Origin: Adineta steineri
Taxonomy: Eukaryota > Rotifera > Eurotatoria > Adinetida > Adinetidae
Reading direction: 5' to 3'
Length of the DNA stretch: 64,000 bases
Assembly: GCA_905250115.1 (NCBI GenBank)
Contig: CAJNOI010000001.1
Coordinates: forward strand, 1,242,977 to 1,306,976
Shown: positions 24,399 to 34,323 of the stretch, piece by piece
Layout of the letters: each line of letters begins with the position of its first letter
Position numbering within the stretch: the first letter of the stretch is position 1
Program-made: the position numbers and the translations under genes
The notes under the pieces: generated by a model
Seen by the model: only the letters and a program-made list of their open reading frames with translations
The model's database searches: none
Told to the model about the DNA's origin: nothing

Positions 24399-25337
24399 TC
24401 ATATATCATGCTCTTTTTTAACATTAATTAACAATTGTGATACGTGATTAAGATCAACATTATATTGTTCAAGTTGAATTAAATAATCATTATGTTCTTG
24501 AGTCCATTTAATGAATGTTTTATTCATATCAGATTCTATAGAATCTAATTGTCCACCGTATTCATTTGGTAGCAATGATGGATCAACATAAACATGTAAA
24601 GATTTTTTCGTTGAATCATCGGATGATCTTGAATGACAATATATTCGATTATTAAGTTTTCCATTATATAATAATCGGAATAAATATAAAAAAGGATTTA
24701 AGATAGCTGGATAATTATAAAAATGTATTTGGCGTAAATGTACTGGATACATTTTTTCCCAACAATCAATATAACGACGCATACGATCAGGTGTAAATTG
24801 TGTTATATGCTGTAAACGAATATTTGTAAAATCTAATAGAATTATAAAACCATATAATTGAGCAGCCGGTTGACTATTTAAAATATCTGTAACAGCAAAT
24901 GCATATCGAGTAACATCATCAATAGTATAAATTGTTGGATCATATTGTCCCATACGCATAACAAATATAAGATGTTTATCTTTAGTTGCTTTTGGTAATT
25001 GAAGACAATATGCTAATTCCGCAATTTGACACATTAACGAATCTTGAAGTAAATCACGATCTTTAAACCTAATTGAAAAATGAATTTCAAAATATATTTT
25101 AAACATACAAAGAAAATCTTACCATTGAGGATTTTCTGTACGATATTTCCAAAATTGAATTAACCATTCTTTCGCATTTTCAAGACGAAAATCAGTAACA
25201 CGTAAAAATCTTAATAAAAATTCATCTGTATCAAGTGAATTTAATATTGGTTGTTGTTGTTGAATCCATTTGCGAAGATGTTTAATATGATCTCGTATTG
25301 TTAATAATTGTTCATTACATGAATCAACTTGTGCCAT
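24399..25337 (-). CDS. CRAL-TRIO (Sec14-like) lipid-transfer protein
   Basis: Two exons (25123-25337 and 24399-25068) give 294 aa from MAQVDSCNEQ; the frame stays open upstream but lacks conservation-like sequence. The N-terminal CRAL-TRIO helix module has DTDEFLLRFLRVTDFRLENA. The lipid-binding lobe has FVMRMGQYDPTIYTIDDV, LYGFIILLDFTNIRLQHI, YPVHLRQIHFYNYPAILN and a closing LLPNEYGGQLDSI. These are the hallmarks of the RLBP1/TTPA/clavesin branch, which carries tocopherol, retinal or phosphoinositides in the cytosol. Ligand cannot be read from sequence. The usual basic phosphoinositide patch is not evident. Confidence 0.9.
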
Positions 25338-28300
25338 ACTTGATTGTAATTTGTTTTTACAAAAAATGAACAAGGAAAAGAAAAAGACGTAATTAGATGA
25401 ACGCACGCACTTATTTATTTTGATTTTGTTCTTTCGCTTGTGTTCCAATCTTAGATATCTTCAAAATGAACAAAGATATATCCAACAAAAGATTCTATTT
25501 ATAATAGTTTATTTATGCTGATGCGTGCTTTTAAGACTAAAAAGATTCTTGAACAATAGTAGATGTATTTAAGCATGAAAACACAATAAGTAATTGCTTA
25601 ATAGGAGAAGATAAAAGTTTGTAGGCTGAGATAGAAAAATGAGCTTGTTGTCAAAAAGAATAAATAATGTAACACGCAAATAAATTCTGACTGACAACAC
25701 AAGAAAAAAAAGCTCGCATACTATTACCGAGTTCAAATAAATATAATGAAATTATGTTTTGAAAAAAAAAATTCCAATTATACTTATCAACATTGTCATG
25801 TTTTATTTATGAAGAACTTGATAATGATATATTAACAAGTAGGTCAATAAAGAAAACTAACTTTACTAAAAGGAAAAAACGAGATAAATAATTTGATACT
25901 TTTATTTATTCACAAAAAAAAAATTCAACTGACGTTTAGATGACAAATGGACGAGAAGTACGATGAATCGCCTAGGATAGAATGCAGAATGATAAAGGAA
26001 ACTCATTTATTCGGAAGTGCACATTTGCTTAAATGGAAGTAATTTCAAAATAAAATATGAAAGTATCGTACTTTTAAGTGCATGCAAAAGAAAAAGAAAT
26101 ATTGAAAACAGTCTTCTGTTTCTATAATTATATCAAATAAATTGAAAATATGTCGGAGAAACTAATTTTTATAACTAAAATCTCACGTAAATAAACACCT
26201 GTATATAATAGAAAGTGTCAATTAAATTCTTCTTGATATTTGTTAAAAAGAAAAAAAAAGAACGTAATTATCATAAATTAAAAATTTTGTTTCATAGAGA
26301 ACCATATAAAATATTTTTATCTTTTGTAACTATACAGAATAAATGATAATGGCACGTAATCAAAGTCTTTACATATAATGCGATCTGATATACTATAAAT
26401 AGATAGAAATGTTGTTTTTACACATAAAAAAGATTTCTTTTTTCGTAGTTTTCAATAGAACACTCAATATTCTTTCTAGTCATAAACGTGATTTATAAAG
26501 AATATGAGATGAGATAATAAAGATATTATAATTTCAACATGAATATTTTATTATTGAATATTAATGTTGATTAGAAAATGTCAACGTGTTCTAGTAGGAT
26601 AGTTAGGAAAAATGAATAGATATTCATTATTTATGTATTGTATGTTAGAAAATAATTATCTGTCGTCTTAGAAGATTTAAATGACAAATCTAAATAGAAT
26701 CATATATATCATGCGAATAATTCTCGTTTTCTTTCCTGCATTGATTTAAGCATGAATTTAGAATAAAAATAATTTATATGAAGTTAATCAAAAGAAAAAT
26801 TGCGGTAAAAATTTCTTTCGACATACAATGATGAGCAAAAATAATTGCCGTTTGGTTTAAGACTGTTTTCTAAGTTCTTCGAACGGCAGTTTTGAAATAT
26901 GCATGTATTAAGACTGGTGTTGCTCGAAAAATATTTTGCAGTTTCATAAAAATGAATTATAATTCGAACGTTGCCTACATGTGAGTTAATCGATTACTGA
27001 ACGAATAATTATGATGAAGATCTCATCTAAAACACGAGTCATTTCATGAGTAGTCATAATTGAAAAACTTGCAGATATTGGTGAATTGAAAGGATTACAA
27101 TATAAAAAAATCTACGCGTAAATGCTACCAGGAATATAAGCTTTTTATCTCTTATAGAACTGTCGAGAGAGCAAAACTTTTAGTAATTGCTATATTTGTA
27201 GATCACAATGTCTGTTTCATGTACCCACGTAAAAATATTTGAATACCTCACACTTCTAGTAAGAAGAATTTTGAGAAGTTTAATGGCAATTATGTTAGTA
27301 ATAGATATTAATAATTTTTCATTGAATAGATTATTTAAAAACGAGAGTAGAATCTATTATTAGAAAAATTAATTTATTTAATGTTAAATTGAAAAACATG
27401 ACAAATAGGGAAAATTCTTTAAGTTTTCTTCGATGCCAAAAATAAAAAGTATAAAGTACGAGAAATACGACTTATTTTATTTCTATCTTAAGAAAACCTT
27501 GATTTGGATAGCAGTTCAACTAAGAAGACAAAACATCTTTAATTCTGTTAATAAATTTAAAAGCAGTCTGATATATGATCGCATAGTTTAGATTAGCACT
27601 TATTTTCTCGAATTTATCATGCATCTTATTACTAATAATGTTCTTGAGACTATCATATTTTTGCTGATTTTTGACATGGAAATTGAGTCTTTGTCAAATC
27701 ATCTATAAAGTGTAGGTGTAGTCGAAGAATACATATTAGAGAATAAAAATGAAATCTATTCTCTTATACAACTATGATTGTTTGCTACAATTTTTATTCA
27801 ATTATAATAACCTTGATCAACCATTAGCTAACAGCTTAATCCGAATCGAGCGATAATCTTTTACTGTATCACTTGCATATTTAATGTATTTTCATATGAA
27901 TCAGCATGTGTAATATAATACAAAGACGTGTATTATGTATTTAGTCCGTAGACAGAATATCCATAAATTAAAAGATACTATTGCGCTGATATCAGATTAA
28001 ATTGTCTTAAATTTCACTCAAAAGCTTTGAAACGCTTGGAAGAAAAGTTGATTCTTATCGCATTATTTTCTTCGTCACCTTTTAACTAATATCAACAGAT
28101 TAAATTAACCATATCAAATATTTGTTTAGTTGTCGAACCTAAACGAGTAAACTCGCATCACATTATGGACAATCTGTTAAAGAATTCTATGACCGATCCA
28201 TGATCAACTTGAACAGATAGAAAAGTATTGTTTCAATTGTCATGAGTACAACACAAATACATCATCGATTCAAATAAAATAATAGATTTTATACTAAAAC

Positions 28301-28366
28301 ATCATAAATTTTTAGTGAATTTTTAAAAAATTTTCTAAAGTATTCATATACATTTCAAATGTTTTT
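25338..28366. other. Gene-poor 3-kb stretch, nothing recognised
   Basis: No reading frame on either strand has coding character, and no tRNA, hairpin element or tandem repeat stands out. Homopolymer A/T runs and frequent stops dominate. It could hold the CRAL-TRIO promoter, the 3' flank of the ADP-ribosylglycohydrolase-like gene, or an unannotated noncoding RNA. Confidence 0.45.
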
Positions 28367-29248
28367 TCAAGCATATATATTATGTTGTTGTAAAGACCAT
28401 TGATTACTCAATTTATTTGCTGTATCACGAATTATTTTTAATTGTCCATCTTTAATTTTGTCGTTATACATATCTAGTGGAAAACCCCATCGAGCACTTG
28501 CTAATATGCCAATAATTGGTAAACAATAAGAATTTTTCTTTGTAGTAGCTTTTTCAATGGCATCTATTGCATTAGTTGAATTAGCAATATAATGAAGTGC
28601 TTCAATAAGTACTGCTGGAGCATAGGCTGGATGTGTTTGTTTTCCAAGATCACTCCAACGATTATATCGTCCGTAAATACTAGATACATCCTTATGTAGT
28701 GAAGGCGTTGTAAATGCGGATTGAACAGCATCACGCCATGGTCGATTTTTTATTAATGATCGACAAATTAGATTGACAATACCAGAAACTTGTCCTGCTA
28801 ATGAACTATAATGAGTTAGAGCTGCTTCTTTCATCGACAATTCAAATAGATCATCATCATCAATCCAAGAACACAATGCAAGAGGAAACGAACGATGAAC
28901 TGGACCACATCCAGCAGTATGACCACCAAGTTTACCATCCGTTATTTTCACAGTTTCATCAATAATCAATTGATCAAAACGACAATTTTCACGAGAAATA
29001 GGCAACGATTCATTAATCATAATTTTATCTTTTAAATTTTGATAAACAATTTTCAATGTTTCACCAAAATCACATCGTTTTGTATGATATAAATACAGAT
29101 ATCTTGACATAATATCCGATCCATTAAAACTTTCTAAAGTCAATAGACTTTCACTTAGTTCTTGAGCCAATTGAGTGGAAGTATCAAAATATGATGCAAT
29201 TGCATGTCCAATAAATACATCATTACAACGTGCGTGAATACTCACCAT
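28367..29248 (-). CDS. ADP-ribosylglycohydrolase (DraG/ARH)-family protein, divergent
   Basis: An intronless 293-aa frame starts at ATG 29248. The fold markers of the family appear in order: a degenerate start DVFIGHAIASYF in place of GxxxGDALG, then GGHTAGCGPVHRSFPLAL matching the family GNG..MR..PL block, then KEAALTHYSSLAGQVSG matching the LTH helix, and last IIGILASARWGFP. In catalytic ADP-ribosylglycohydrolases the last block is preceded by GGDTDT, whose Asp residues bind the two metal ions; here the same place reads KKNSYCLP. So either this is a non-canonical subfamily or the enzyme is dead. Lack of introns, flanking gene-poor DNA and best resemblance to bacterial DraG-like proteins are compatible with horizontal origin, which is inference. 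It is head-to-head with the hnRNP K-like gene. Confidence 0.75.
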   Translation of the reverse strand: MVSIHARCNDVFIGHAIASYFDTSTQLAQELSESLLTLESFNGSDIMSRYLYLYHTKRCDFGETLKIVYQNLKDKIMINESLPISRENCRFDQLIIDETVKITDGKLGGHTAGCGPVHRSFPLALCSWIDDDDLFELSMKEAALTHYSSLAGQVSGIVNLICRSLIKNRPWRDAVQSAFTTPSLHKDVSSIYGRYNRWSDLGKQTHPAYAPAVLIEALHYIANSTNAIDAIEKATTKKNSYCLPIIGILASARWGFPLDMYNDKIKDGQLKIIRDTANKLSNQWSLQQHNIYA

Positions 29249-29915
29249 TTATCTATAAATAGTAAAACGCATCATATAATTGAATAGAAGAAAAAAAGGA
29301 AAGAGATGAGAATGAGAATTTTTAGTAATTTCACTTATGACTTGTCATGTTAGCATATTTATGATATCAATAACAGACGAATGAGAAAAAAATCTACTTC
29401 ATATAGTAAAGATAAAAGAATTACTTTACTAAAAAAACATTACTAACTAATAGTATATATCTCATATTCTTCAATAAGATAACATTTCGTAGAATTGACA
29501 TTAGTTTTGCTATAATAAAATTACTAGTAATTATATAATTGAAAACAATTATTTTGTTACTATGACAAATTTTACTGCGTTCAATGTAAATAAAGAAGAA
29601 GTTAGAAATTTGCCGATGAACTAATAATTCCCACTGGTGTGTTAGGTATGTCTTTTACTGAATCTATGAATAGAAAACTTGTTTGTTTATCTAAAATATA
29701 ATAATTGATGACTTGAATACCCTTTTATAAATTCATTTAGAATTTTGTATATTCCGATGGACGTCACCGGTAATCGATATGAGTTGAATAAAGTTTTTAA
29801 CGATTGGCTTTTTAAAGACAATCAATAACAAATGAATAAAATAGAAACCGAACGAATAAAAAAAGGTATTTTTTTTTCTATTTTTTTTCAGAGATTTTTA
29901 TTTTGTACATCAACT
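29249..29915. promoter_or_regulatory. Shared head-to-head upstream region
   Basis: These 667 bp separate the divergent starts of the glycohydrolase-like and hnRNP K-like genes. An acceptor-like TATTTATAG on the minus strand ends at 29253, four bases before the ATG at 29248, and a strong one on the plus strand (T-rich tract ending TTTTCAG at 29891) lies 25 bases before the ATG at 29916. Nothing else is recognisable. Confidence 0.4.
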
Positions 29916-32187
29916 ATGTCAAGTACTAATGTACCTAATCCTCTTCCTCTCTTTAACAACAATAAATCACTTTATGGATCGCGAACACAAACGAATCAAT
30001 CCTCAAAAAAGATTTCAATTATCGAAGATAAAACAACACTTGAGCCAGTACGTTCATCTCCATTATCACCGATTATACCATCAACAAATTCAAATATAAA
30101 TGCACAACGATCAATACCAATTACAAATCCTTCTACATCATCCGAATTTTCATCTTCTCATATTCAAAAACAAATTCATATACAAAAACAAGCATTACAT
30201 TTATTTGATCTTGAACAAGTACATGATAATATTCAACAACAATTAGATGATTGGAAAAATTCAATGTATAATCAAGTACAATCTATGAAAATTCATATGT
30301 TAAAACAAAATGCACAATCATTTGAACAATTAATAAAATTTCAAAATTTATCAAAAAAATTACTTGAAGAAACATTAATTAAACAATTATTAATAATGAA
30401 AAATAATCCACAATCAATTGATTCTGAACAACTTGATGAAATTGAACAACATTTACAACAAATGAATGTAAGATTTATTTAAAAACAAAAATATTTTCTA
30501 TTATCTATTTCTTTTCATTTAATCAGATTGAAATTGAATTAATGAAACAATTAGATATACAATTTGATCCATCGAATATTGATATAACTGGTGAATTACA
30601 ATTACATAAAATGACAGATTTTAGTAAACATCAACCATTACCTCAACCGCCACGTTCACCACCACCACCACAATCAATGCCATCAATGCCGGATAAAAGT
30701 AAAAGATAACAATAAGGTTGAATTAAAATTTGTATGTATATATATATATTTTAGCATCGGATCATACACCGACTTCACCTGATCCAACTGAACATAAACC
30801 TACAGCACCAGTTTGGACAGATACAACACGACAAGGTCTTAATAGTTTATCACGTTATCTTCCATTTCGTTTGTTAATTCCTAATTATGTTCGAGAAGAA
30901 TTAATAAGAAATTTTGATATTGAACAATTTAATGCTATGTTAGAAGTTTCATGTCAATCTTCTATTGAATGTATATTAACAATAATTAATCAAAATGATC
31001 TTGAAGCATCGATTGATATTTTAACTGATTTATTAATTGCATTTAAATGTTCATCAACACAATATGAACTACGATTATTATTTCAAAAAAAATTTCTATC
31101 AATTATAGCTGGTAAACGTAATGAACGTCTTGATCGTTTACGTGAAAAATATCAACTTGATATGGTTAAAATTTTTCCACAAACATGTCCGCAAAGTGAT
31201 GAACGTGTTGTACTATTACGTAGTCAACATAATGAATATATTATCTAGTAAGCTATATTATTTTAAACGATAAATTTCTATTATATTGATTGTAAAAAAA
31301 AGAGTAGTTGTTCTTTCTCCGTCGTAATTCATCTAATTAAAAGTTATTTATTTCAATATAAGTTGATTTACATATTTATTAATGGAAATTGTTTATATTA
31401 GTTTTAATATCTCTTGAGTATACATAAAGAATATTGATTTTAATGGCAATCAGAGAATCGGAAATCCTAATCCATATTTTGATTTATAGTTTTATTCTTT
31501 TATTTAAGTTGTCTTCGAGAAATTCTTCAAAATGTTCTTGAACAAGCTCATTTTACTGATGAAGATAATACTCCATCATATTCTATGTATGATCCATCAG
31601 TAAATTATGATGAATCATCTGCTCATGAATATGGTGGTTATAAATCAAATGATGTATGTGAAATAACTTCAAATACAAATATTACTGCTTCATTAGAAGA
31701 TTTAACTGAATCAAAACAACAATCAACTGTATCAATACATTCATCATCATCTTCATCATTATCGAAACAACGAAATAATTCTGAAGAAGCACCATTAAAT
31801 TTTGATGATACAGAACCAGAATCGGATGATAATGATGATGAATTTAAACGATCAAAATCATCGGATGATAAACGAATTTTTGTTAAGAAATTAAATTCTG
31901 TTAAAGGAAGACAAGTTGGATTATTAATTGGTCCATTTGGTATTTTTGCTTTTGAATAAAAAAATAGTTTTTAATTTTTTATTTGATTTTATATTTAAGG
32001 TCAACATATTACACAAATTCGTGAACAAACAGGTGCAAAAATTCATTTAACAAATGATGATAATGAACCATCAGTTATAAAAGGAACAAAAAGTCAAATC
32101 AATCAAGCACTTCGTCTGATTAGAGAATGTTTACAAACACAAAAACCAATACCACGAACAGCTTTCAAAGGTGGTCGACGTCGTTAA
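29916..32187 (+). CDS. Divergent hnRNP K-like triple-KH protein
   Basis: Five exons (29916-30467, 30527-30698, 30755-31247, 31509-31939, 32000-32187) give 611 aa. After a 240-residue Gln/Ser/Pro-rich and helical N-terminus come three KH modules. KH1 (about 279-338, PFRLLIPNYVREELI) has RNFD where GXXG belongs. KH2 (345-412) matches hnRNP K KH2 well (ELRLLFQKKFLSIIAGKRNE, VKIFPQTCPQSDERVVLL), but its loop is GKRN. KH3 (near the C-terminus, GLLIGPFGQHITQIREQTGA) keeps an intact GPFG loop. Between KH2 and KH3 the segment MYDPSVNYDESSAHEYGGY parallels hnRNP K's PYDPNFYDETYDYGGF, followed by an acidic Ser-rich linker, so the hnRNP K ancestry is secure. It likely binds poly(C)/poly(U) RNA through KH3 only. 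The start is set by the AG at 29891 upstream. Confidence 0.87.
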
Positions 32188-33353
32188 AATTTTCATTTGT
32201 TTTTTTTTCTCTTTCAACATGTACATTTAATATATATATGTTATAACTTTGATACACATCGTTGTGAAGAATGAACTTTATATCTATTGTTTTCTTTTTT
32301 CTTTTTTTAAATAACAGATGGAACATAATCAATGATCGTGATCTGTATTTTATATTTTCCTCATTTATTTCACATTGTCAAGACAACAAAGATATAGGAT
32401 GACAAACTCGATTATTTATTGTATAGTTCTAAGTAGGGTGCGGCTTCGTGATTGAGTATTTTCAAAATAGAGACTTCAACTTAATTCTTGGGTTCTTTTG
32501 AAGATGTACAATGAGTAGAGAATAAAATTCCCTATCAGGCTATAGTATTTTCGGATCTCACTCAACATGTATTGCAGGATAAATACTAACGGGATTTAAA
32601 AACCCGAAAAATTAGGATTTTTCTAATCCCGTAGGTATTTCTTCTTCATATATCTTGAATGAGATGTGAAAGTACAATAGCCTGATAGAGAATTTTATTC
32701 TCTATTCATCGTTCATATTCAGAAGAACCCAAGGATTAAGCTGAAGTCTCTATTTTGAAAATACTCAATCTCGAAGTCGCACCCTAGTTCTACGGGATAA
32801 AATTTAAGCAATTGGTCGCAGAAACTTTACTGCGTAAATTCTACAGCTTTTAAAATATTTTGTTTTCCTATGAAGACAATGCAAATCATGACCATTGTTT
32901 ATATTCTACTCTTATATTTTCATATAGTAAATGAATAACTGGTTATATCGATTTATATAGTTGAAATTAAATAAAATATAAAAAATCACTATTGATAAGA
33001 TGAAAGTTTTGTTGATAATTATAAACAACGTCTTTTATTTTGAATATGAAAACATTCTAAAATTTGAATTTTCCGTTCGTTATTTAACACATGTTTCTTT
33101 TTTTTTGAATATTGACCGATTCAATATGATTATTGAAGAACATGTGATATATAAACACGTGGTTTCTTTCTTATGAACATTATATTTAAATGTAGACATA
33201 ATAGAATTAAAAAATAACAGATACCATTTGAACAGGTATTTATCTTTTAAATTAAATGGATCGATACTTATCAATCCCATGTTATAACCAAGTTCGTCAT
33301 AATATTCTTTGAATTATATATATATATATATTTATTTTATATAGTTTGTTCCT
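32188..33353. other. Intergenic region holding a foldback element
   Basis: Apart from the inverted-repeat element at 32436-32784, this is AT-rich spacer carrying the 3' flank of the hnRNP K-like gene and the upstream region of the Rbfox-like gene. A (TA)n run lies at 33317-33330. Confidence 0.5.
32436..32784. mobile_element. Foldback MITE with GGGTGCGRCTTC ends
   Basis: The two halves are imperfect reverse complements. Left reads GGGTGCGGCTTC..ATTGAGTATTTTCAAAATAGAGACTTCA; the right half is its complement with a few differences, and the pairing continues through GAGAATAAAATTC and AGGCTAT to a loop near 32598-32624. A TA abuts each end (32434-32435, 32785-32786), suggesting a Tc1/mariner-type target. 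An 8-bp direct repeat TAGTTCTA is also present at 32424-32431 and 32785-32792, which would instead suit an hAT or P-type target with four extra bases on the left. No transposase frame is present. Confidence 0.72.
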
Positions 33354-34125
33354 ATGCATCATAATCCATATCAATTAAACGACAACTCGAAAATAAATCA
33401 ACATAAATCAGTTTGTAAAAAAATTTATTTTATTCATATTTAATATTGAAATTTATTTAGTGTATTCCATCTTCTGAATTTGATAAAATACATTCTTCAT
33501 CAACTCTAAATCATCATTTATTAATGCCGTCTTATGATCAAGTAAATCATATAAATCTTTTATATTTCGAAAAATAAATATTTAATTCATATATAGTTTT
33601 CTTCAATGCATGAACGATTCTTTGAAGAAGATCATCCATTACGTATTCATGTGGGAAATATTCCATTTTTATGGACTGTAAATGATTTATGCAAACAATT
33701 TCAAGTAAGAATATAAATCATGAATAAAAATCTTATTCATAATTTATTAAAGATATTCGGACCAATCAAAGATCCTGAAATTGTTTCGAATGAACGTGGT
33801 TCAAAGGTAAGATTAATTCATAAAAGAAAAGAAAAACGATTTAATTAATATTCTTTTCTTTAGGGATTTGGTTTTATTACATTTCTTCGTCATGGTAAAA
33901 ATAAATAATTTAATAAAGAAATGCTAATCTTATCTTTTATAGATGATGGTATAAACGCAATTCGTGTTAAAAATGGTTCGATTGCTGATGGAAGAAAAAT
34001 AACAGTAAAAACTTATTTTTTTTGTCTTATTTATTCAAATAATATGTCTCTAGGTAGCATTAGCTTCGTCGCGATCATCAAATCGAATAAATTCATGTCA
34101 TTGTCATTGTAGTACTATTAATTGA
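33354..34125 (+). CDS. Small Rbfox-like single-RRM protein
   Basis: Seven small exons (33354-33410, 33461-33541, 33597-33704, 33753-33806, 33864-33894, 33943-34004, 34054-34125) join in frame to 154 aa. The RRM (about residues 60-135) resembles the Rbfox RRM: RIHVGNIPFLWTVNDLCKQF (RNP2 IHVGNIPF), then IVSNERGSKGFGFITF (Rbfox has NERGSKGFGFVTF) and ADGRKITV (Rbfox VEGRKIEV). Rbfox proteins bind UGCAUG to control splicing. This protein is much shorter than other Rbfox members, lacking the Tyr/Ala-rich C-terminal activation domain and ending in a Cys/His-rich tail (SCHCHCSTIN). An AG at 33344-33345 lies just before the start, so an extra 5' exon or trans-splicing is possible. It is tail-to-tail with the CNG channel gene, with 198 bp between stops. 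Confidence 0.85.
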
Positions 34126-34323
34126 TTAGTTGATGTGCTTTTTTTTCTTCAAATAAAACTAAATTCATTAATAGACGATCTGACAACCATCGCTTTCTTT
34201 TCTCATACACAATATATATATGTATATATATATTAAAGATAATTATCAGAGGAAAAAAAAATAATTATGTACATGACACAAGAAAAAAAGAATTTTATTT
34301 AGCATTATTCGGAACACCGGTTG

